The notes beneath the pieces were generated by a model. That model was not told the DNA's origin. It searched no databases and saw only the letters and a program-made list of their open reading frames with translations. The position numbers and the translations under genes were made by a program. Shown here in pieces: positions 1 through 9,184 of a stretch of DNA of 64,000 nucleotides. This stretch comes from Pseudomonas syringae KCTC 12500 (GTDB lineage: Bacteria; Pseudomonadota; Gammaproteobacteria; Pseudomonadales; Pseudomonadaceae), in contig NZ_AYTM02000002.1 in the NCBI RefSeq assembly GCF_000507185.2, forward strand, positions 2,565,501 to 2,629,500, written 5' to 3'. How positions within the stretch are numbered: the first letter of the stretch is position 1; every line of letters begins with the position of its first letter.

Positions 1-1
1 G

Positions 2-358
2 TTCACCGGCTGCGCCGCCTTGCTGCTGGCGTCCAGTCTGCTGGTGCCATTGCTGATCGACACTGTTCTGATCTGGCCGCTGTGGACCGTCTTCGGTGCC
101 AGTGCCGGCGGGCTGTTTACCCTGTCGCTGATTCTGATCGGCGAACGCTATCGCGATGACTCGCTGGTCCGCGCCAACGCGCATGTTGCTCAACTGTGGG
201 GCATCGGCTGTCTGCTCGGCCCGTTGATAGCCGGCGCGGGCAGCCAGTGGGTCAGCGGTGAGGCCTTGCCGCTGATGATGGCTGCAGGTGCCTTGGGCCT
301 GTTGATACTGATCCGGCGACGCGGGGCGTTCGGGGATGCGCAGGCTGCGCCCGTTTAA
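2..358 (+). CDS. MFS transporter, C-terminal part (cut by window start)
   Basis: The reading frame is open from the window edge and ends with TAA at 356-358, so the start lies outside. The visible 119 or so residues are mostly hydrophobic helices separated by the loop GERYRDDSLVRANA, and the chain ends in a short Arg-rich cytoplasmic tail. This layout fits the last four helices of a 12-helix major facilitator of the YcaD/sugar-efflux type. The substrate cannot be read from this fragment. It converges with the phospholipase-D-like gene, whose stop codon overlaps its own by a few bases. The MFS call is by resemblance of the C-terminal helices only. Confidence 0.75.
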   Translation, partial: FTGCAALLLASSLLVPLLIDTVLIWPLWTVFGASAGGLFTLSLILIGERYRDDSLVRANAHVAQLWGIGCLLGPLIAGAGSQWVSGEALPLMMAAGALGLLILIRRRGAFGDAQAAPV

Positions 359-1935
359 AGCATTCTTTCCAGGCCGATGACGCGGCTCATCCATGCGTTG
401 AAACGTCGCCACCAGTCGCCCGGTTCGGTATGCAGGGTGTGGATCTGGCCGTTGTCTTCGGTTACCCACACCACTTTGCCGTCCTCCAGCCGCGCTTCGT
501 AGGTGAGCGACGGGGCCATGCCCTGCAAGGTCAGTTCGCGCAGTTGTTCGGCCAGTTGCGGGCTGTCGACCAATACGCCCACTTCGGTATTCCACAGCAC
601 AGAGCGCGGGTCGAAGTTGAATGAGCCGACAAAGACTTTCTGTCGATCGAAGATCATCGCCTTGCTGTGCAGGCTTGATTCGGAACTGACCAGAGAATGG
701 CTTTTCTTGAACAGATGCGGACCGCTGCCGCGCATCGTCTCGGTATCGCCAGGCTGCCGGCGCAGCTCGAACAGCTTCACGCCATGCTCCAGCAGTGCCT
801 TGCGGTACGGCGCATAGCCGCCATGCACGGCAGGCACGTCGGTGGCTTCCAGAGAGTTGGTCAGCAGGCTGACATTGACGCCGGCATCGGCCCGGCCGGT
901 CAGGTACAGCAAGCCTTCCTGGCCGGGTACAAAGTAGGCCGAGATCAGCATCAGTTCCTTGTGAGTGTTCAGCAGTTCAGGCGCCAGTTGCGTGGTCAGC
1001 AGCAGGTGCGGATCAGGCTCGCCCTGCGCCAGTACCTTGGTCGGTGCGTCCCACAGCGCCTGGTTGTATGCCCAGACCAGTTCGTTGAGCCAGGTTTTCA
1101 TGCGCGGCTGGGTCTTGTAGGCCATCAGTCGCTCGTACAGCGCCTTGTGCTGCAGGTGCGCCTGCTCCAGAGAATCATCCAGCTTGCGCCGGGCCTCGGC
1201 CAGATCCTCGCCGTCAGGCTGGAAATACATGAATTCACCGATAGGCTTGCTGAGCGTGCTGTTCCAGTACTGGTCGAAGCTGTGGCCGAGCTGCTCGGCC
1301 ACCGGCCCCACGCTGAGCATGTCGATATCGGTGAAGTTCAGGTTCGGCTCGGCATCGAAGTATTCATCGCCCAGGTTGCGCCCGCCGACGATGGCCACAC
1401 TGCTGTCGGCCAGCCATAGCTTGTTGTGCATGCGCCGGTGCTGGCGCGACAGGTTCATCAGGCGCCCGAGGCTGCGGGTGATGCCGGTTTCGCGCCCCAG
1501 GTTTTGCGGGTTGAACAGGCGAATCTGGATGTTCGGGTGAGCGGCGAGGGTGGCGATGGCCTGATCCAGACCGTCGCTGGTGGTGTCGTCCAGCAGGATG
1601 CGCACACGAACGCCACGGTCTGCCGCCTTGAGCAGCTCATCGATCAGGGCGCGTGTGCTCAGGCCGTCGTGGACGATGTAATACTGCAGATCAAGGCTGC
1701 TTTTGGCGTTGCGGATCAGTTCGGCGCGAGCCTTGAAAGCATCGCTGCTGTCGGGCAACAGGCGAAAGCCAGAGCGTCCCTCGTGCGGCATGGCCATGGC
1801 CTGGATCGAGCGGCCGAACGCGGAGCCTGAAGACGGCATGGCCTGGCTTGGCTCACTGGTGACCTGTTGATGCGCACAACCGCTGACGCACAACGCAACC
1901 AGCAAGCAAAAGGGCAAGGCCCATGAGTTATTCAA
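355..1935 (-). CDS. Phospholipase D-family lipoprotein (cardiolipin synthase-like)
   Basis: This is a 526-residue protein with a lipoprotein signal peptide: a hydrophobic stretch followed by a lipobox ending in Cys20. It has two HKD motifs: HNK with a downstream Asp at residues 170-177 (H170, K172, D177) and HSK-x4-D at H423, K425, D430. Two HKD motifs define the PLD superfamily, which forms or hydrolyses phosphodiester bonds through a phospho-histidine. Secreted or lipid-anchored members resemble cardiolipin synthase C or the YmdC group. The start is TTG at 1935, preceded by GGAAG six bases upstream; it is the only start that keeps the signal peptide intact. The protein is probably anchored in the inner or outer membrane facing the periplasm and may use phospholipids. 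The exact reaction is not known. Confidence 0.85.
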   Translation of the reverse strand: MNNSWALPFCLLVALCVSGCAHQQVTSEPSQAMPSSGSAFGRSIQAMAMPHEGRSGFRLLPDSSDAFKARAELIRNAKSSLDLQYYIVHDGLSTRALIDELLKAADRGVRVRILLDDTTSDGLDQAIATLAAHPNIQIRLFNPQNLGRETGITRSLGRLMNLSRQHRRMHNKLWLADSSVAIVGGRNLGDEYFDAEPNLNFTDIDMLSVGPVAEQLGHSFDQYWNSTLSKPIGEFMYFQPDGEDLAEARRKLDDSLEQAHLQHKALYERLMAYKTQPRMKTWLNELVWAYNQALWDAPTKVLAQGEPDPHLLLTTQLAPELLNTHKELMLISAYFVPGQEGLLYLTGRADAGVNVSLLTNSLEATDVPAVHGGYAPYRKALLEHGVKLFELRRQPGDTETMRGSGPHLFKKSHSLVSSESSLHSKAMIFDRQKVFVGSFNFDPRSVLWNTEVGVLVDSPQLAEQLRELTLQGMAPSLTYEARLEDGKVVWVTEDNGQIHTLHTEPGDWWRRFNAWMSRVIGLERML

Positions 1936-2007
1936 ATTGATCTTCCGCGTCTGGACATGGCTCGACTTGGCGATATGACCCGCAAAACCGGGAAAGATTT
2001 GCCCGCA

Positions 2008-3429
2008 TCAGTCAGTTTGCGCATTCAGTAGGGTAATTGTCTCGCCCACGATACGCACAGCATTCTCGATTTCGCGGTTGGGTTTGGCCGCGAAGTTCAT
2101 GCGCATGCAGTTACGGTACTTGCCCGATGCCGAAAAGATACTCCCCACCGCGATCTGCACACCCTTGCCCAGCAAGGCGCGGTTCAGGCGCAGAGTGTCG
2201 AAACCTTCGGCCAGTTCCACCCACAGCATGAAGCCGCCTTGTGGCCGGCTGGCGCGGGTGCCCTCGGGGAAGTAGCGCATCACCCAGTCGATCATCTGGT
2301 CTCGGCTGCGCTGGTATTGGCTACGCATGCGTCGCACGTGAGGCTCGTAATGGCCGCCTTCGATGAAATCGGCGATGGCCAATTGTGGCTGCGGGGCGGT
2401 CGAGCCGGTGCCGATGTATTTCATGTGCAGCACCTGCTCCAGATAACGGCCCGGCGCTACCCAGCCGATCCGCAGCCCCGGTGCCAATGTCTTGGAGAAC
2501 GAGCTGCACAGCAGGACGCGACCGTCCTCGTCGAAGGATTTGATGGTGCGCGGGCGAGGGTAGTTATAGGCCAGGTCGCCATACACATCATCCTCGATGA
2601 TCGCCACGTCGAAGCGCTGCGCCAGGGTCAGCAGTGCCCGCTTGCGCGCTTCAGGCATGACATAGCCCAGCGGGTTGTTGCAGTTGGGCGTCAGTTGAAT
2701 GACCTTGATCGGCCATTGCTCCAGCGCCAGTTCCAGTGCTTCGAGGCTGATGCCGGTCAACGGGTCGGTAGGGATTTCCATGGCTTTCATGCCCACGCCC
2801 TTGAGCGTCTGCATGGCGCCGAAAAAGCTCGGCGAGTCCACCGCCACGATGTCCCCCGGTGAGCAGATGGCCCGGACACTGGCTGACAGCGCTTCATGAC
2901 AGCCATTGGTGACGATCAGGTCATTGGCGGTCAGGTTGCAGCCCGAGTCGAGCATCAGCCTGGCAATCTGCTCGCGCAGCCTGCGCACGCCATAGATGTT
3001 GTCGTAATACAGGCCCGGCATGTCCTGATGGCGACTCAGCTGACTCAGCGCGCGCATCAGCGGTTTCAGGGTCGGGCTGGTGACATCCGGCATGCCGCGC
3101 CCCAGTTGCGTGACGGCTTCAAGGGGTGCCACGCGAATCAGGTCCAGCACTTGATCCCATTGAGAGATATCCACAGGCCGCTGCACAGGCCTGCCGACCG
3201 CTGGCAGCGCAGGGGCTTTTCGGCTGGCCGAGACGAAATAGCCGGATTTGGGTTTCGGCGCGGCCAGGCCATTATCTTCCAGCACCCGATACGCCTGCTG
3301 CACGGTACTCAGGCTGACACCATGTTCGACGCTCAATGCACGTACCGAGGGCAGGCGGTCGCCGGGGCGATAGAAGCCGTTTTCAATGCGCGAGCCGAGC
3401 AGTTCGGCGAGGTTGACGTAAAGCGTCAT
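2008..3429 (-). CDS. MocR-type regulator: GntR winged helix fused to class I aminotransferase fold
   Basis: This 473-residue protein has a GntR-type winged helix at residues 8-68 (GDRLPSVRALSVEHGVS, then STVQQAYRVLE) and a PLP-dependent aminotransferase-like domain from about residue 100. The PLP lysine is K313 in SSFSKTLAPG, and the cofactor-binding Asp lies in IEDDVYGD near residue 280. MocR proteins use PLP or an amino-acid adduct as the signal and usually control a divergently transcribed gene. The divergent neighbour is the DUF1127 gene; three ATCTGTAT-type sites lie between them (3462-3548). The target pathway is not evident from the neighbours. Confidence 0.88.
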   Translation of the reverse strand: MTLYVNLAELLGSRIENGFYRPGDRLPSVRALSVEHGVSLSTVQQAYRVLEDNGLAAPKPKSGYFVSASRKAPALPAVGRPVQRPVDISQWDQVLDLIRVAPLEAVTQLGRGMPDVTSPTLKPLMRALSQLSRHQDMPGLYYDNIYGVRRLREQIARLMLDSGCNLTANDLIVTNGCHEALSASVRAICSPGDIVAVDSPSFFGAMQTLKGVGMKAMEIPTDPLTGISLEALELALEQWPIKVIQLTPNCNNPLGYVMPEARKRALLTLAQRFDVAIIEDDVYGDLAYNYPRPRTIKSFDEDGRVLLCSSFSKTLAPGLRIGWVAPGRYLEQVLHMKYIGTGSTAPQPQLAIADFIEGGHYEPHVRRMRSQYQRSRDQMIDWVMRYFPEGTRASRPQGGFMLWVELAEGFDTLRLNRALLGKGVQIAVGSIFSASGKYRNCMRMNFAAKPNREIENAVRIVGETITLLNAQTD

Positions 3430-3461
3430 GGCGTACTCTCAGGAAGTAGGCTGCGGTAAAG

Positions 3462-3548
3462 CAATACAGATTGGCCGGAAATATAGCATTCAGTAGCGTT
3501 TTTGAATCATCTGTATGGAAAATATAAAAGACTTTTGAATCTGTATTG
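3462..3548. promoter_or_regulatory. Candidate MocR operator: three ATCTGTAT-type sites
   Basis: CAATACAGATT at 3462-3472 is the perfect reverse complement of AATCTGTATTG at 3538-3548. A third copy, ATCTGTATGG, lies at 3509-3518, with its CTGTAT exactly 30 bp before that of the last site. The sites fill the gap between the MocR gene and the divergent DUF1127 gene. Repeated sites one to three helical turns apart are typical for MocR-type operators. The functional role is inferred. Confidence 0.5.
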
Positions 3549-3604
3549 GTTTTGCCGTTCGCTTCATCATGGACCCACAGCCACCCAGGATGAGGGAACA
3601 GGAC

Positions 3605-3856
3605 ATGAACGGGTTCAGCGATGTGCGCCTTACGCTTCACAGCCATGAATTGAATGAGTATCGGCCAGCGGCGGTCAGAACGGTCCGCTCGAACAAGGCC
3701 GATCTGTTGGCAGGCATGGGGCGCTGGGCACTGTATCGCCACCGCTGGTTGTCACGCCGTACCTTGCTGACACTGACCGACGATCAGTTGCGCGACATCG
3801 GCCTGGATTTCCGCCAGGCGCGGGTCGAGGCCATGAAGCCGTTCTGGAGGCCTTGA
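3605..3856 (+). CDS. DUF1127 small protein
   Basis: This small basic protein has about 83 residues from ATG 3605, which follows a GGGAACAGGAC ribosome binding site. An upstream ATG at 3569 in the same frame is possible but lacks such a site. The C-terminal half (RWALYRHRWLSRRTLLTL, then LTDDQLRDIGL) matches the DUF1127 signature, a short helical domain with an Arg-rich strand followed by LSDxxLRDIGL. Some family members affect RNA turnover or phosphate and stress responses in alphaproteobacteria; the role here is unknown. It is divergent from the MocR gene and may be that regulator's target. Confidence 0.75.
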   Translation: MNGFSDVRLTLHSHELNEYRPAAVRTVRSNKADLLAGMGRWALYRHRWLSRRTLLTLTDDQLRDIGLDFRQARVEAMKPFWRP

Positions 3857-3858
3857 GC

Positions 3859-5172
3859 CTAGCGCAGCTCTTTGAGGCGGTGCCAGAGCATGCCCAATGC
3901 CAACAGCGGCGAGCGCAAGTGCTTGCCGCCGGGAAAGGTCATGTGCGGCACTTTGGCGAACAACTCGAAACCATCGCTGTGTTGCCCGGCGATGGCTTCG
4001 GCCAGCAGCCGCCCCGCCAGATGCGTGGCATTCAGACCGTGGCCCGAATAGGCCTGGGCATAAAACACGTTGGGGTGTTGCTTGAGCCGGCCTATCTGCG
4101 GCAGGCGATTGGCGCCTATGCCGATCATCCCGCCCCACTGGTAATCAATCTTCACGGCGGCCAGTTGCGGGAACACATCGAGCATCTTCGGTCGCATGTA
4201 CGCGGCAATGTCCTGAGGGTCACGCCCCGAGTAATGGCAGGCACCGCCGAACAGCAAGCGGCGATCGGCAGACAGCCTGTAGTAATCCACCGTCACCCGC
4301 TGATCACAGACCGCCATGTCCTGCGGCAACACTTCACGGGCCTGCGCTTCGCTCAACGGCTCGGTGGCGATGATGTAGCTGCCGGCAGGCAATACCTTGC
4401 CGCTGATTTCCGGATTCAAGTCATTAAGGTAGGCGTTGCAACCCAGCACCAGGGTCTGCGCCTGCACCGAACCGGCAGCCGTGTGCACCCTGACCTGCGG
4501 GCCGTAGTCGATTTTCGTGACCGCTGAATGTTCGAACAGCCGTACGCCGAGCGACTGCGCCACAGCCGCTTCGCCCAAGGCCAGGTTCAACGGATGCAAA
4601 TGCCCCGAGCCCATGTCGATCAGGCCGCCGACATAGCGCGAGGAGCCCACCACGCTGTGCATCTCTTCGGGCTTCAGCAACTGCAGTGCATGGCGATAGC
4701 CCAGGCTGCGCAACGCTTCTGCGTCCTCGGCAAGGCTGTGCAAGTCGCGCGGTTTGTTGGCCAGATCGCAATAACCCCACTTCAGGTCGCAATCGATAGC
4801 ATGCCGTTCGATGCGCTGCCGCACGATCTCGACGGCCTCGATGCCCAGCAGCTTGAGCTGCCGCACGCCTTCGCTGCCGATGACATTGGCGAACTGTTCG
4901 ACACCATGACCGACCCCGCGAATCAGCTGGCCGCCATTGCGTCCGCTGGCCCCCCAACCGATCTTGCGCGCTTCGAGCAGCGCAACGCTGAACCCGCGCT
5001 CGGCCAGTTCGATGGCGGTATTGAGGCCCGAGAATCCACCGCCTACCACGCACACATCCACCTTCACCTCACCTTGCAGCGCAGGATGATCCGCTTGCGC
5101 ATGACTGCTGGCGGCGTAATAGGAGGCAACGTGCTGATCGTGACGTGGCGGGTGCTGAACGCGGGCGTTCAT
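3859..5172 (-). CDS. FAD-dependent amine/gamma-glutamylputrescine-type oxidoreductase
   Basis: The start is ATG at 5172 with AGGA upstream, giving 437 residues; a longer in-frame form reaching 5256 lacks a good ribosome site. The N-terminus has the dinucleotide-binding motif VVGGGFSGLNTAIELAERG and ends that fold with a Glu in LLEA. WGASGRNGGQ, a hallmark of the DAO/PuuB branch, follows. The C-terminal YSGHGLNATHLAG completes FAD binding. The family oxidises amines such as gamma-glutamylputrescine, releasing hydrogen peroxide. The pauR-like gene about 4 kb away, and the memory that PAO1 has a PauB enzyme at the same place, support a role in polyamine catabolism. The exact substrate is inferred. 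Confidence 0.85.
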   Translation of the reverse strand: MNARVQHPPRHDQHVASYYAASSHAQADHPALQGEVKVDVCVVGGGFSGLNTAIELAERGFSVALLEARKIGWGASGRNGGQLIRGVGHGVEQFANVIGSEGVRQLKLLGIEAVEIVRQRIERHAIDCDLKWGYCDLANKPRDLHSLAEDAEALRSLGYRHALQLLKPEEMHSVVGSSRYVGGLIDMGSGHLHPLNLALGEAAVAQSLGVRLFEHSAVTKIDYGPQVRVHTAAGSVQAQTLVLGCNAYLNDLNPEISGKVLPAGSYIIATEPLSEAQAREVLPQDMAVCDQRVTVDYYRLSADRRLLFGGACHYSGRDPQDIAAYMRPKMLDVFPQLAAVKIDYQWGGMIGIGANRLPQIGRLKQHPNVFYAQAYSGHGLNATHLAGRLLAEAIAGQHSDGFELFAKVPHMTFPGGKHLRSPLLALGMLWHRLKELR

Positions 5173-5277
5173 GAGCGTGTCCTGTTGGCGGCGGATGGCG
5201 TGTCGGGAGGATAAGCCGCTGTCATGAGCCTGCCAACTGGGGCAAACTCTCGGCATTGTGTAGGAATGGTCGATTCA

Positions 5278-5631
5278 ATGAGCTGCAACCGTCAGAAAAT
5301 AGCGGATCTGCGTCGCCAGATCCCCTCGTTCGAATGTGTGCCTGGCTGCCACGACTGCTGTGGCCCGGTGACCACGTCGCCCGAAGAGATGTCGCGGCTG
5401 CCGCGCAAGACGGCCGCCGAACAGGACGCCGCGCTGGATGAACTCAATTGCGTACACCTTGGCCCGCAAGGCTGCACAGTGTATGACGAACGCCCACTGA
5501 TCTGCCGCCTGTTCGGTACCACCGCAAGCCTGCCCTGCCCGAATGGCCGTCGCCCGGTCGAGTTGATCCATCCACGGGTCGAAAAGCAGATTCATGAGTA
5601 TATGGCCTCGACCCGGCAAGTCCTGGTATAG
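5278..5631 (+). CDS. YkgJ-family Cys-cluster protein
   Basis: This protein has about 117 residues from ATG 5278; ATGs at 5224 and 5266 are in frame, but the latter touches its AGGA and the former lacks one. It carries the cysteine pattern CVPGCHDCCGPV near the N-terminus and later CVHLGPQGCTVYDERPLICRLFG, the two halves of the zinc- or iron-chelating UPF0153/YkgJ motif (CxxxCxxCC ... C ... C). The family is thought to bind a metal cluster and its function is unknown. It is divergent from the FAD oxidoreductase gene and convergent with dadR. Confidence 0.8.
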   Translation: MSCNRQKIADLRRQIPSFECVPGCHDCCGPVTTSPEEMSRLPRKTAAEQDAALDELNCVHLGPQGCTVYDERPLICRLFGTTASLPCPNGRRPVELIHPRVEKQIHEYMASTRQVLV

Positions 5632-5638
5632 CGAGCAA

Positions 5639-6127
5639 TCAGTCGGGAATCGGCAGACTCAGGCTCTCTTTGACTTCCTCCATAACGATGTAGCTCTTGG
5701 ACTCACGTACGTGCGGCAGTTTGAGCAGGATATCGCCCAGCAGTTTGCGGTAGGACGCCATTTCGGAAATCCGCGCCTTGACCAGATAGTCAAAGTCGCC
5801 TGACACCAGATGGCACTCCAGCACATGAGGAAGCTTCAGCACGGCACGGCGAAATTCTTCGAAGGTGTCGCCAGACTTGTAGTCCAGGCTGATCTCCACG
5901 AATACCAGCAGGCTGGCCTTGAGGCTTTGCGGGTTCAGTCGGGCGGTGTAGCCCATGATGATCCCCTCGCGTTCAAGCCTGCGCACCCGTTCCGTACAGG
6001 GCGTGGTAGACAGGCCGACCCGTTCGCCAAGCTCGGTGAACGAGATGCGCCCGTCGGCCTGCAGGATGCGCAGAATGTTGCGATCTATCTTGTCCAGTTC
6101 ACGATTTGACTGGTGTTGAGTGCGCAC
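5639..6127 (-). CDS. dadR: Lrp/AsnC-family regulator of the dad genes
   Basis: This 162-residue protein has an N-terminal AsnC-type helix-turn-helix (LDKIDRNILRILQADGR, then FTELGERVGLSTTPCTERVRRLE) and a C-terminal RAM ligand-binding domain from about residue 75 with GDFDYLVKARISEMASYRKLL. The start is GTG at 6127 after AGAGGGG. It is divergent from dadA, the standard position of the Lrp-like activator DadR that induces dadAX in response to alanine. The gene name relies on this position and on sequence resemblance. The 157-bp gap between dadR and dadA should hold its binding sites. Confidence 0.88.
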   Translation of the reverse strand: MRTQHQSNRELDKIDRNILRILQADGRISFTELGERVGLSTTPCTERVRRLEREGIIMGYTARLNPQSLKASLLVFVEISLDYKSGDTFEEFRRAVLKLPHVLECHLVSGDFDYLVKARISEMASYRKLLGDILLKLPHVRESKSYIVMEEVKESLSLPIPD

Positions 6128-6284
6128 GGGTTATTTCCCCTCTAGCAAAGCGTTTATCGCCGCGAATAAACACTAAATATAGACTTTTATACAGTGAGAA
6201 GCACTGCCAGTTGCTCAATATACTGCGCACATCCTTGCTTAAAACTTCGAATTATCAGCGGATATCCGCGATGAGGTCATCGAC
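6128..6284. promoter_or_regulatory. dadR-dadA divergent promoter region
   Basis: This 157-bp gap between two divergent genes is AT-rich around 6165-6195 (AAACACTAAATATAGAC then TTTTATACAG), unlike its GC-rich surroundings. AT-rich stretches are usual for Lrp-family binding and for sigma-70 -10 elements. No single site could be fixed by eye. GAGGTCATCGAC just before 6285 is the dadA ribosome site. Confidence 0.5.
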
Positions 6285-7586
6285 ATGCGCGTTCTGGTCC
6301 TGGGTAGTGGCGTCATCGGTACAACCAGTGCTTATTATCTGGCGCGTGCCGGTTTCCAGGTGACCGTCGTTGACCGTCAGCCGGCTGCTGCCATGGAGAC
6401 CAGTTTTGCCAATGCCGGCCAGGTTTCTCCGGGCTATGCCTCGCCATGGGCTGCGCCGGGTGTTCCCCTCAAAGCGCTCAAATGGCTGCTGCAGCGTCAC
6501 GCGCCTTTGGCGATCAAGGCAACAGCGGATATCGATCAGTACCTGTGGATGGCTCAAATGCTGCGCAACTGCACGGCCAGCCGCTATGCCATCAATAAAG
6601 AGCGCATGGTACGCCTGTCCGAATACAGCCGCGATTGCCTGGATGAACTGCGCCTCGAGACCGGCATTGCCTACGAAGGGCGCAGCCTGGGCACCACACA
6701 GTTGTTCCGTACCCAGGCCCAGTTGGATAACGCTGCCAAGGACATCGCCGTGCTCGAGCAGTCCGGTGTGCCCTATGAACTGCTGGACCGCGAAGGCATT
6801 GCCCGGGTCGAGCCCGCATTGGCCGGCGTGACCGGCATCCTCAGTGGCGCGTTGCGCCTGCCCAACGACCAGACGGGTGACTGTCAGCTGTTCACCACGC
6901 GCCTGGCGGAAATGGCCGTCGCGCTGGGAGTCGAGTTCCGCTACGGGCAAAACATCGAACGCCTCGATCACGCAGGCGACAGCATCAATGGCGTTTGGAT
7001 CGACGGCAAGCTCGAGACCGCTGATCGTTACGTGCTGGCGCTGGGCAGTTACTCGCCGCAGTTGCTCAAGCCGCTGGGCATCAAGGCGCCGGTCTATCCG
7101 CTGAAAGGCTACTCGCTGACCGTGCCGATCACCAACCCGGACATGGCGCCGACTTCGACCATTCTCGATGAAACCTATAAAGTCGCGATCACCCGTTTCG
7201 ACAACCGGATCCGCGTCGGCGGCATGGCGGAAATCGCCGGTTTTGACCTGTCGCTCAATCCGCGTCGACGCGAAACACTGGAGATGATCGTCGGTGACCT
7301 CTATCCTCAGGGCGGCGACCTGACCCAGGCCGATTTCTGGACCGGGTTGCGTCCGACCACGCCCGACGGCACACCGATTGTGGGTGCGACACCGTTCCGT
7401 AACCTGTTCCTCAATATCGGCCATGGTACTCTGGGCTGGACGATGGCGTGTGGTTCCGGTCGTTTGCTGGCAGACCTCATCGCCCGCAAGACACCCCGTA
7501 TCAGTGCTGAAGGCCTTGATATCTCTCGTTACGGCAACACTCAGGAGAATGCACAGCATGTCCATCCAGCGCCAGCTCACCAATGA
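6285..7586 (+). CDS. dadA: D-amino acid dehydrogenase, small subunit type
   Basis: This 433-residue FAD enzyme oxidises D-amino acids, chiefly D-alanine, to keto acids and ammonia, passing electrons to the respiratory chain at the inner membrane. The N-terminus is the FAD-binding Rossmann motif [20 protein letters not shown]; the C-terminus has the second FAD contact [18 protein letters not shown], and GYSLTVP is typical of DadA. Length matches the family (about 432). It starts a dadA-ridA-dadX run that takes L-alanine through D-alanine to pyruvate. Its last 29 bases overlap the following RidA-like gene, indicating translational coupling. Confidence 0.96.
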   Translation: MRVLVLGSGVIGTTSAYYLARAGFQVTVVDRQPAAAMETSFANAGQVSPGYASPWAAPGVPLKALKWLLQRHAPLAIKATADIDQYLWMAQMLRNCTASRYAINKERMVRLSEYSRDCLDELRLETGIAYEGRSLGTTQLFRTQAQLDNAAKDIAVLEQSGVPYELLDREGIARVEPALAGVTGILSGALRLPNDQTGDCQLFTTRLAEMAVALGVEFRYGQNIERLDHAGDSINGVWIDGKLETADRYVLALGSYSPQLLKPLGIKAPVYPLKGYSLTVPITNPDMAPTSTILDETYKVAITRFDNRIRVGGMAEIAGFDLSLNPRRRETLEMIVGDLYPQGGDLTQADFWTGLRPTTPDGTPIVGATPFRNLFLNIGHGTLGWTMACGSGRLLADLIARKTPRISAEGLDISRYGNTQENAQHVHPAPAHQ

Positions 7587-7911
7587 GCGCATGAGTCAGG
7601 TCGTTGTCCACAATGGCACCGTCTATCTGTCGGGTCAGGTCGGCAATGACATGACTGCGGGCGTCGAGCAGCAGACCCGAGAGGTTCTGAACAGCATCGA
7701 GCGCCTGCTCGACCTGGCCGGCACCGACAAGACGCGTATCCTGTCGGTCACCATTTACCTGAAAGACATCGACGCCGACTTCGCAGGCATGAACAGCGTC
7801 TGGGACAAATGGCTGCCCAAGGGTTTCGCGCCTGCACGCGCAACGGTCGAGGCCAAGCTGTGCGAGCCGGAAATCCTCGTTGAACTGTCGGTGGTTGCCG
7901 CGCTGCCTTGA
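7558..7911 (+). CDS. RidA/YjgF-family deaminase
   Basis: This protein has 117 residues from ATG 7558, inside the end of dadA in another frame; AGGAGAATGCACAGC supplies the ribosome site. The fold signature is present: [33 protein letters not shown], and the C-terminal [17 protein letters not shown] with the Arg that binds the carboxylate. RidA proteins hydrolyse reactive enamine/imine intermediates released by PLP or flavin enzymes. Placement between a D-alanine dehydrogenase and an alanine racemase suggests it clears imines made by DadA or protects the PLP enzyme DadX. It is the same gene order as remembered for PAO1 (dadA, RidA-like, dadX). Confidence 0.93.
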   Translation: MSIQRQLTNERMSQVVVHNGTVYLSGQVGNDMTAGVEQQTREVLNSIERLLDLAGTDKTRILSVTIYLKDIDADFAGMNSVWDKWLPKGFAPARATVEAKLCEPEILVELSVVAALP

Positions 7912-7985
7912 GCCCTTTTTGCCCGGCGCGTCCCCGCGTCGGGTTGATCTTCCCCTTCCATCCTTTCAGGCAAGTAAACGTCATC

Positions 7986-9059
7986 ATGCGTCCAGCCCGC
8001 GCCTTTATCGATCTTCAGGCACTGCGTCACAACTACCAATTGGCCCGTGAAAACAGCGGCGGCAAAGCGCTCGCCGTCGTCAAGGCCGATGCCTACGGTC
8101 ACGGCGCGGTGCGCGTCGCGCAGGCACTGCAAGCGCAGGCCGACGGTTTTGCAGTGGCTTGCATTGAGGAAGCACTAGAGCTGCGTGCGGCAGGTATCCG
8201 TGTGCCCGTCCTGCTGCTCGAAGGTTTTTTCGAGGCCGACGAGCTGGCGCTGATTGTCGAGCATGACCTGTGGACCGTTGTACATGCGACCTGGCAACTG
8301 GAAGCTATCGAGCAGGCGCGCCTGGGCAAGCCGATAACGGTATGGCTCAAGCTCGACACCGGCATGCACCGGGTCGGCCTGCATCCTCACGAGTACCAGG
8401 CGGGTTATCAGCGTCTGCTGGCAACCGGCAAAGTGGCCAGAATCGTGCTGATGAGCCATTTCTCCCGCGCCGATGAGCTGAACAGCGGCTGCAGTGATGA
8501 GCAGCTCGCGGTATTCGAGACCTTTCGCAAGGGGCTGGCAGCGGAAACCAGCCTGAAAAACTCCCCGGCGGTGCTGGGCTGGCCACAGATCCCCAGCGAC
8601 TGGTCGCGCCCGGGCATCATGCTCTACGGTGCCACGCCGTTTGATCAGGCGCACCCGCTGGCGGATCGCCTGCAACCGGTGATGACCCTGGAATCGAAGA
8701 TCATCAGCGTGCGTGAACTGCCCGTTGGTGAACCCGTGGGCTATGGCGCGACATTTGTCTGTGACCGGCCGTCGCGTATCGGGGTAGTGGCGATGGGCTA
8801 CGCCGACGGCTATCCGCGTCACGCGCCCACCGGCACGCCCGTGCAGATCGACGGCCAGCCATCCAGGCTGCTCGGACGCGTGTCCATGGACATGCTCTGC
8901 GTCGACCTCACCGATGTGCCGCAGGCCGGGCTCGGCAGCCGTGTCGAGCTATGGGGCAAGCAGGTGCTCGCCAGTGAAGTCGCCCAGCGCGCAGAAACCA
9001 TCCCCTACGAAATCTTCTGCAATCTGCGTCGCGTTCCGCGCATCTATTCCGAAGACTGA
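7986..9059 (+). CDS. dadX: Catabolic alanine racemase
   Basis: This enzyme has 357 residues from ATG 7986; the longer in-frame start at 7908 overlaps the RidA gene and lacks homology-like sequence. It is a fold-type III PLP enzyme converting L- and D-alanine. The PLP lysine is K33 in [11 protein letters not shown]; the C-terminal domain holds GYGATF with the second catalytic Tyr, and the substrate loop [13 protein letters not shown] with conserved Met and Asp. Proximity to dadA and dadR marks it as the catabolic DadX rather than biosynthetic Alr. Confidence 0.95.
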   Translation: MRPARAFIDLQALRHNYQLARENSGGKALAVVKADAYGHGAVRVAQALQAQADGFAVACIEEALELRAAGIRVPVLLLEGFFEADELALIVEHDLWTVVHATWQLEAIEQARLGKPITVWLKLDTGMHRVGLHPHEYQAGYQRLLATGKVARIVLMSHFSRADELNSGCSDEQLAVFETFRKGLAAETSLKNSPAVLGWPQIPSDWSRPGIMLYGATPFDQAHPLADRLQPVMTLESKIISVRELPVGEPVGYGATFVCDRPSRIGVVAMGYADGYPRHAPTGTPVQIDGQPSRLLGRVSMDMLCVDLTDVPQAGLGSRVELWGKQVLASEVAQRAETIPYEIFCNLRRVPRIYSED

Positions 9060-9184
9060 TTCAGTTCCCTGTGCCCCAGGCCGCAGTGGGTCAGGTGTCT
9101 GTCGAAGTGTTGTAAATATCGAACGCTGTTGCCATGATGGCGTTCAGACCGACTAGACCTGACAAAACCTGGGGGAATATCGCA

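Noticed and set aside
9134-9184. ATG 9134 as start of the pauR-like gene
   Set aside because: The 17 additional residues are not part of the helix-turn-helix domain and lack a ribosome site; TTG 9185 fits better.
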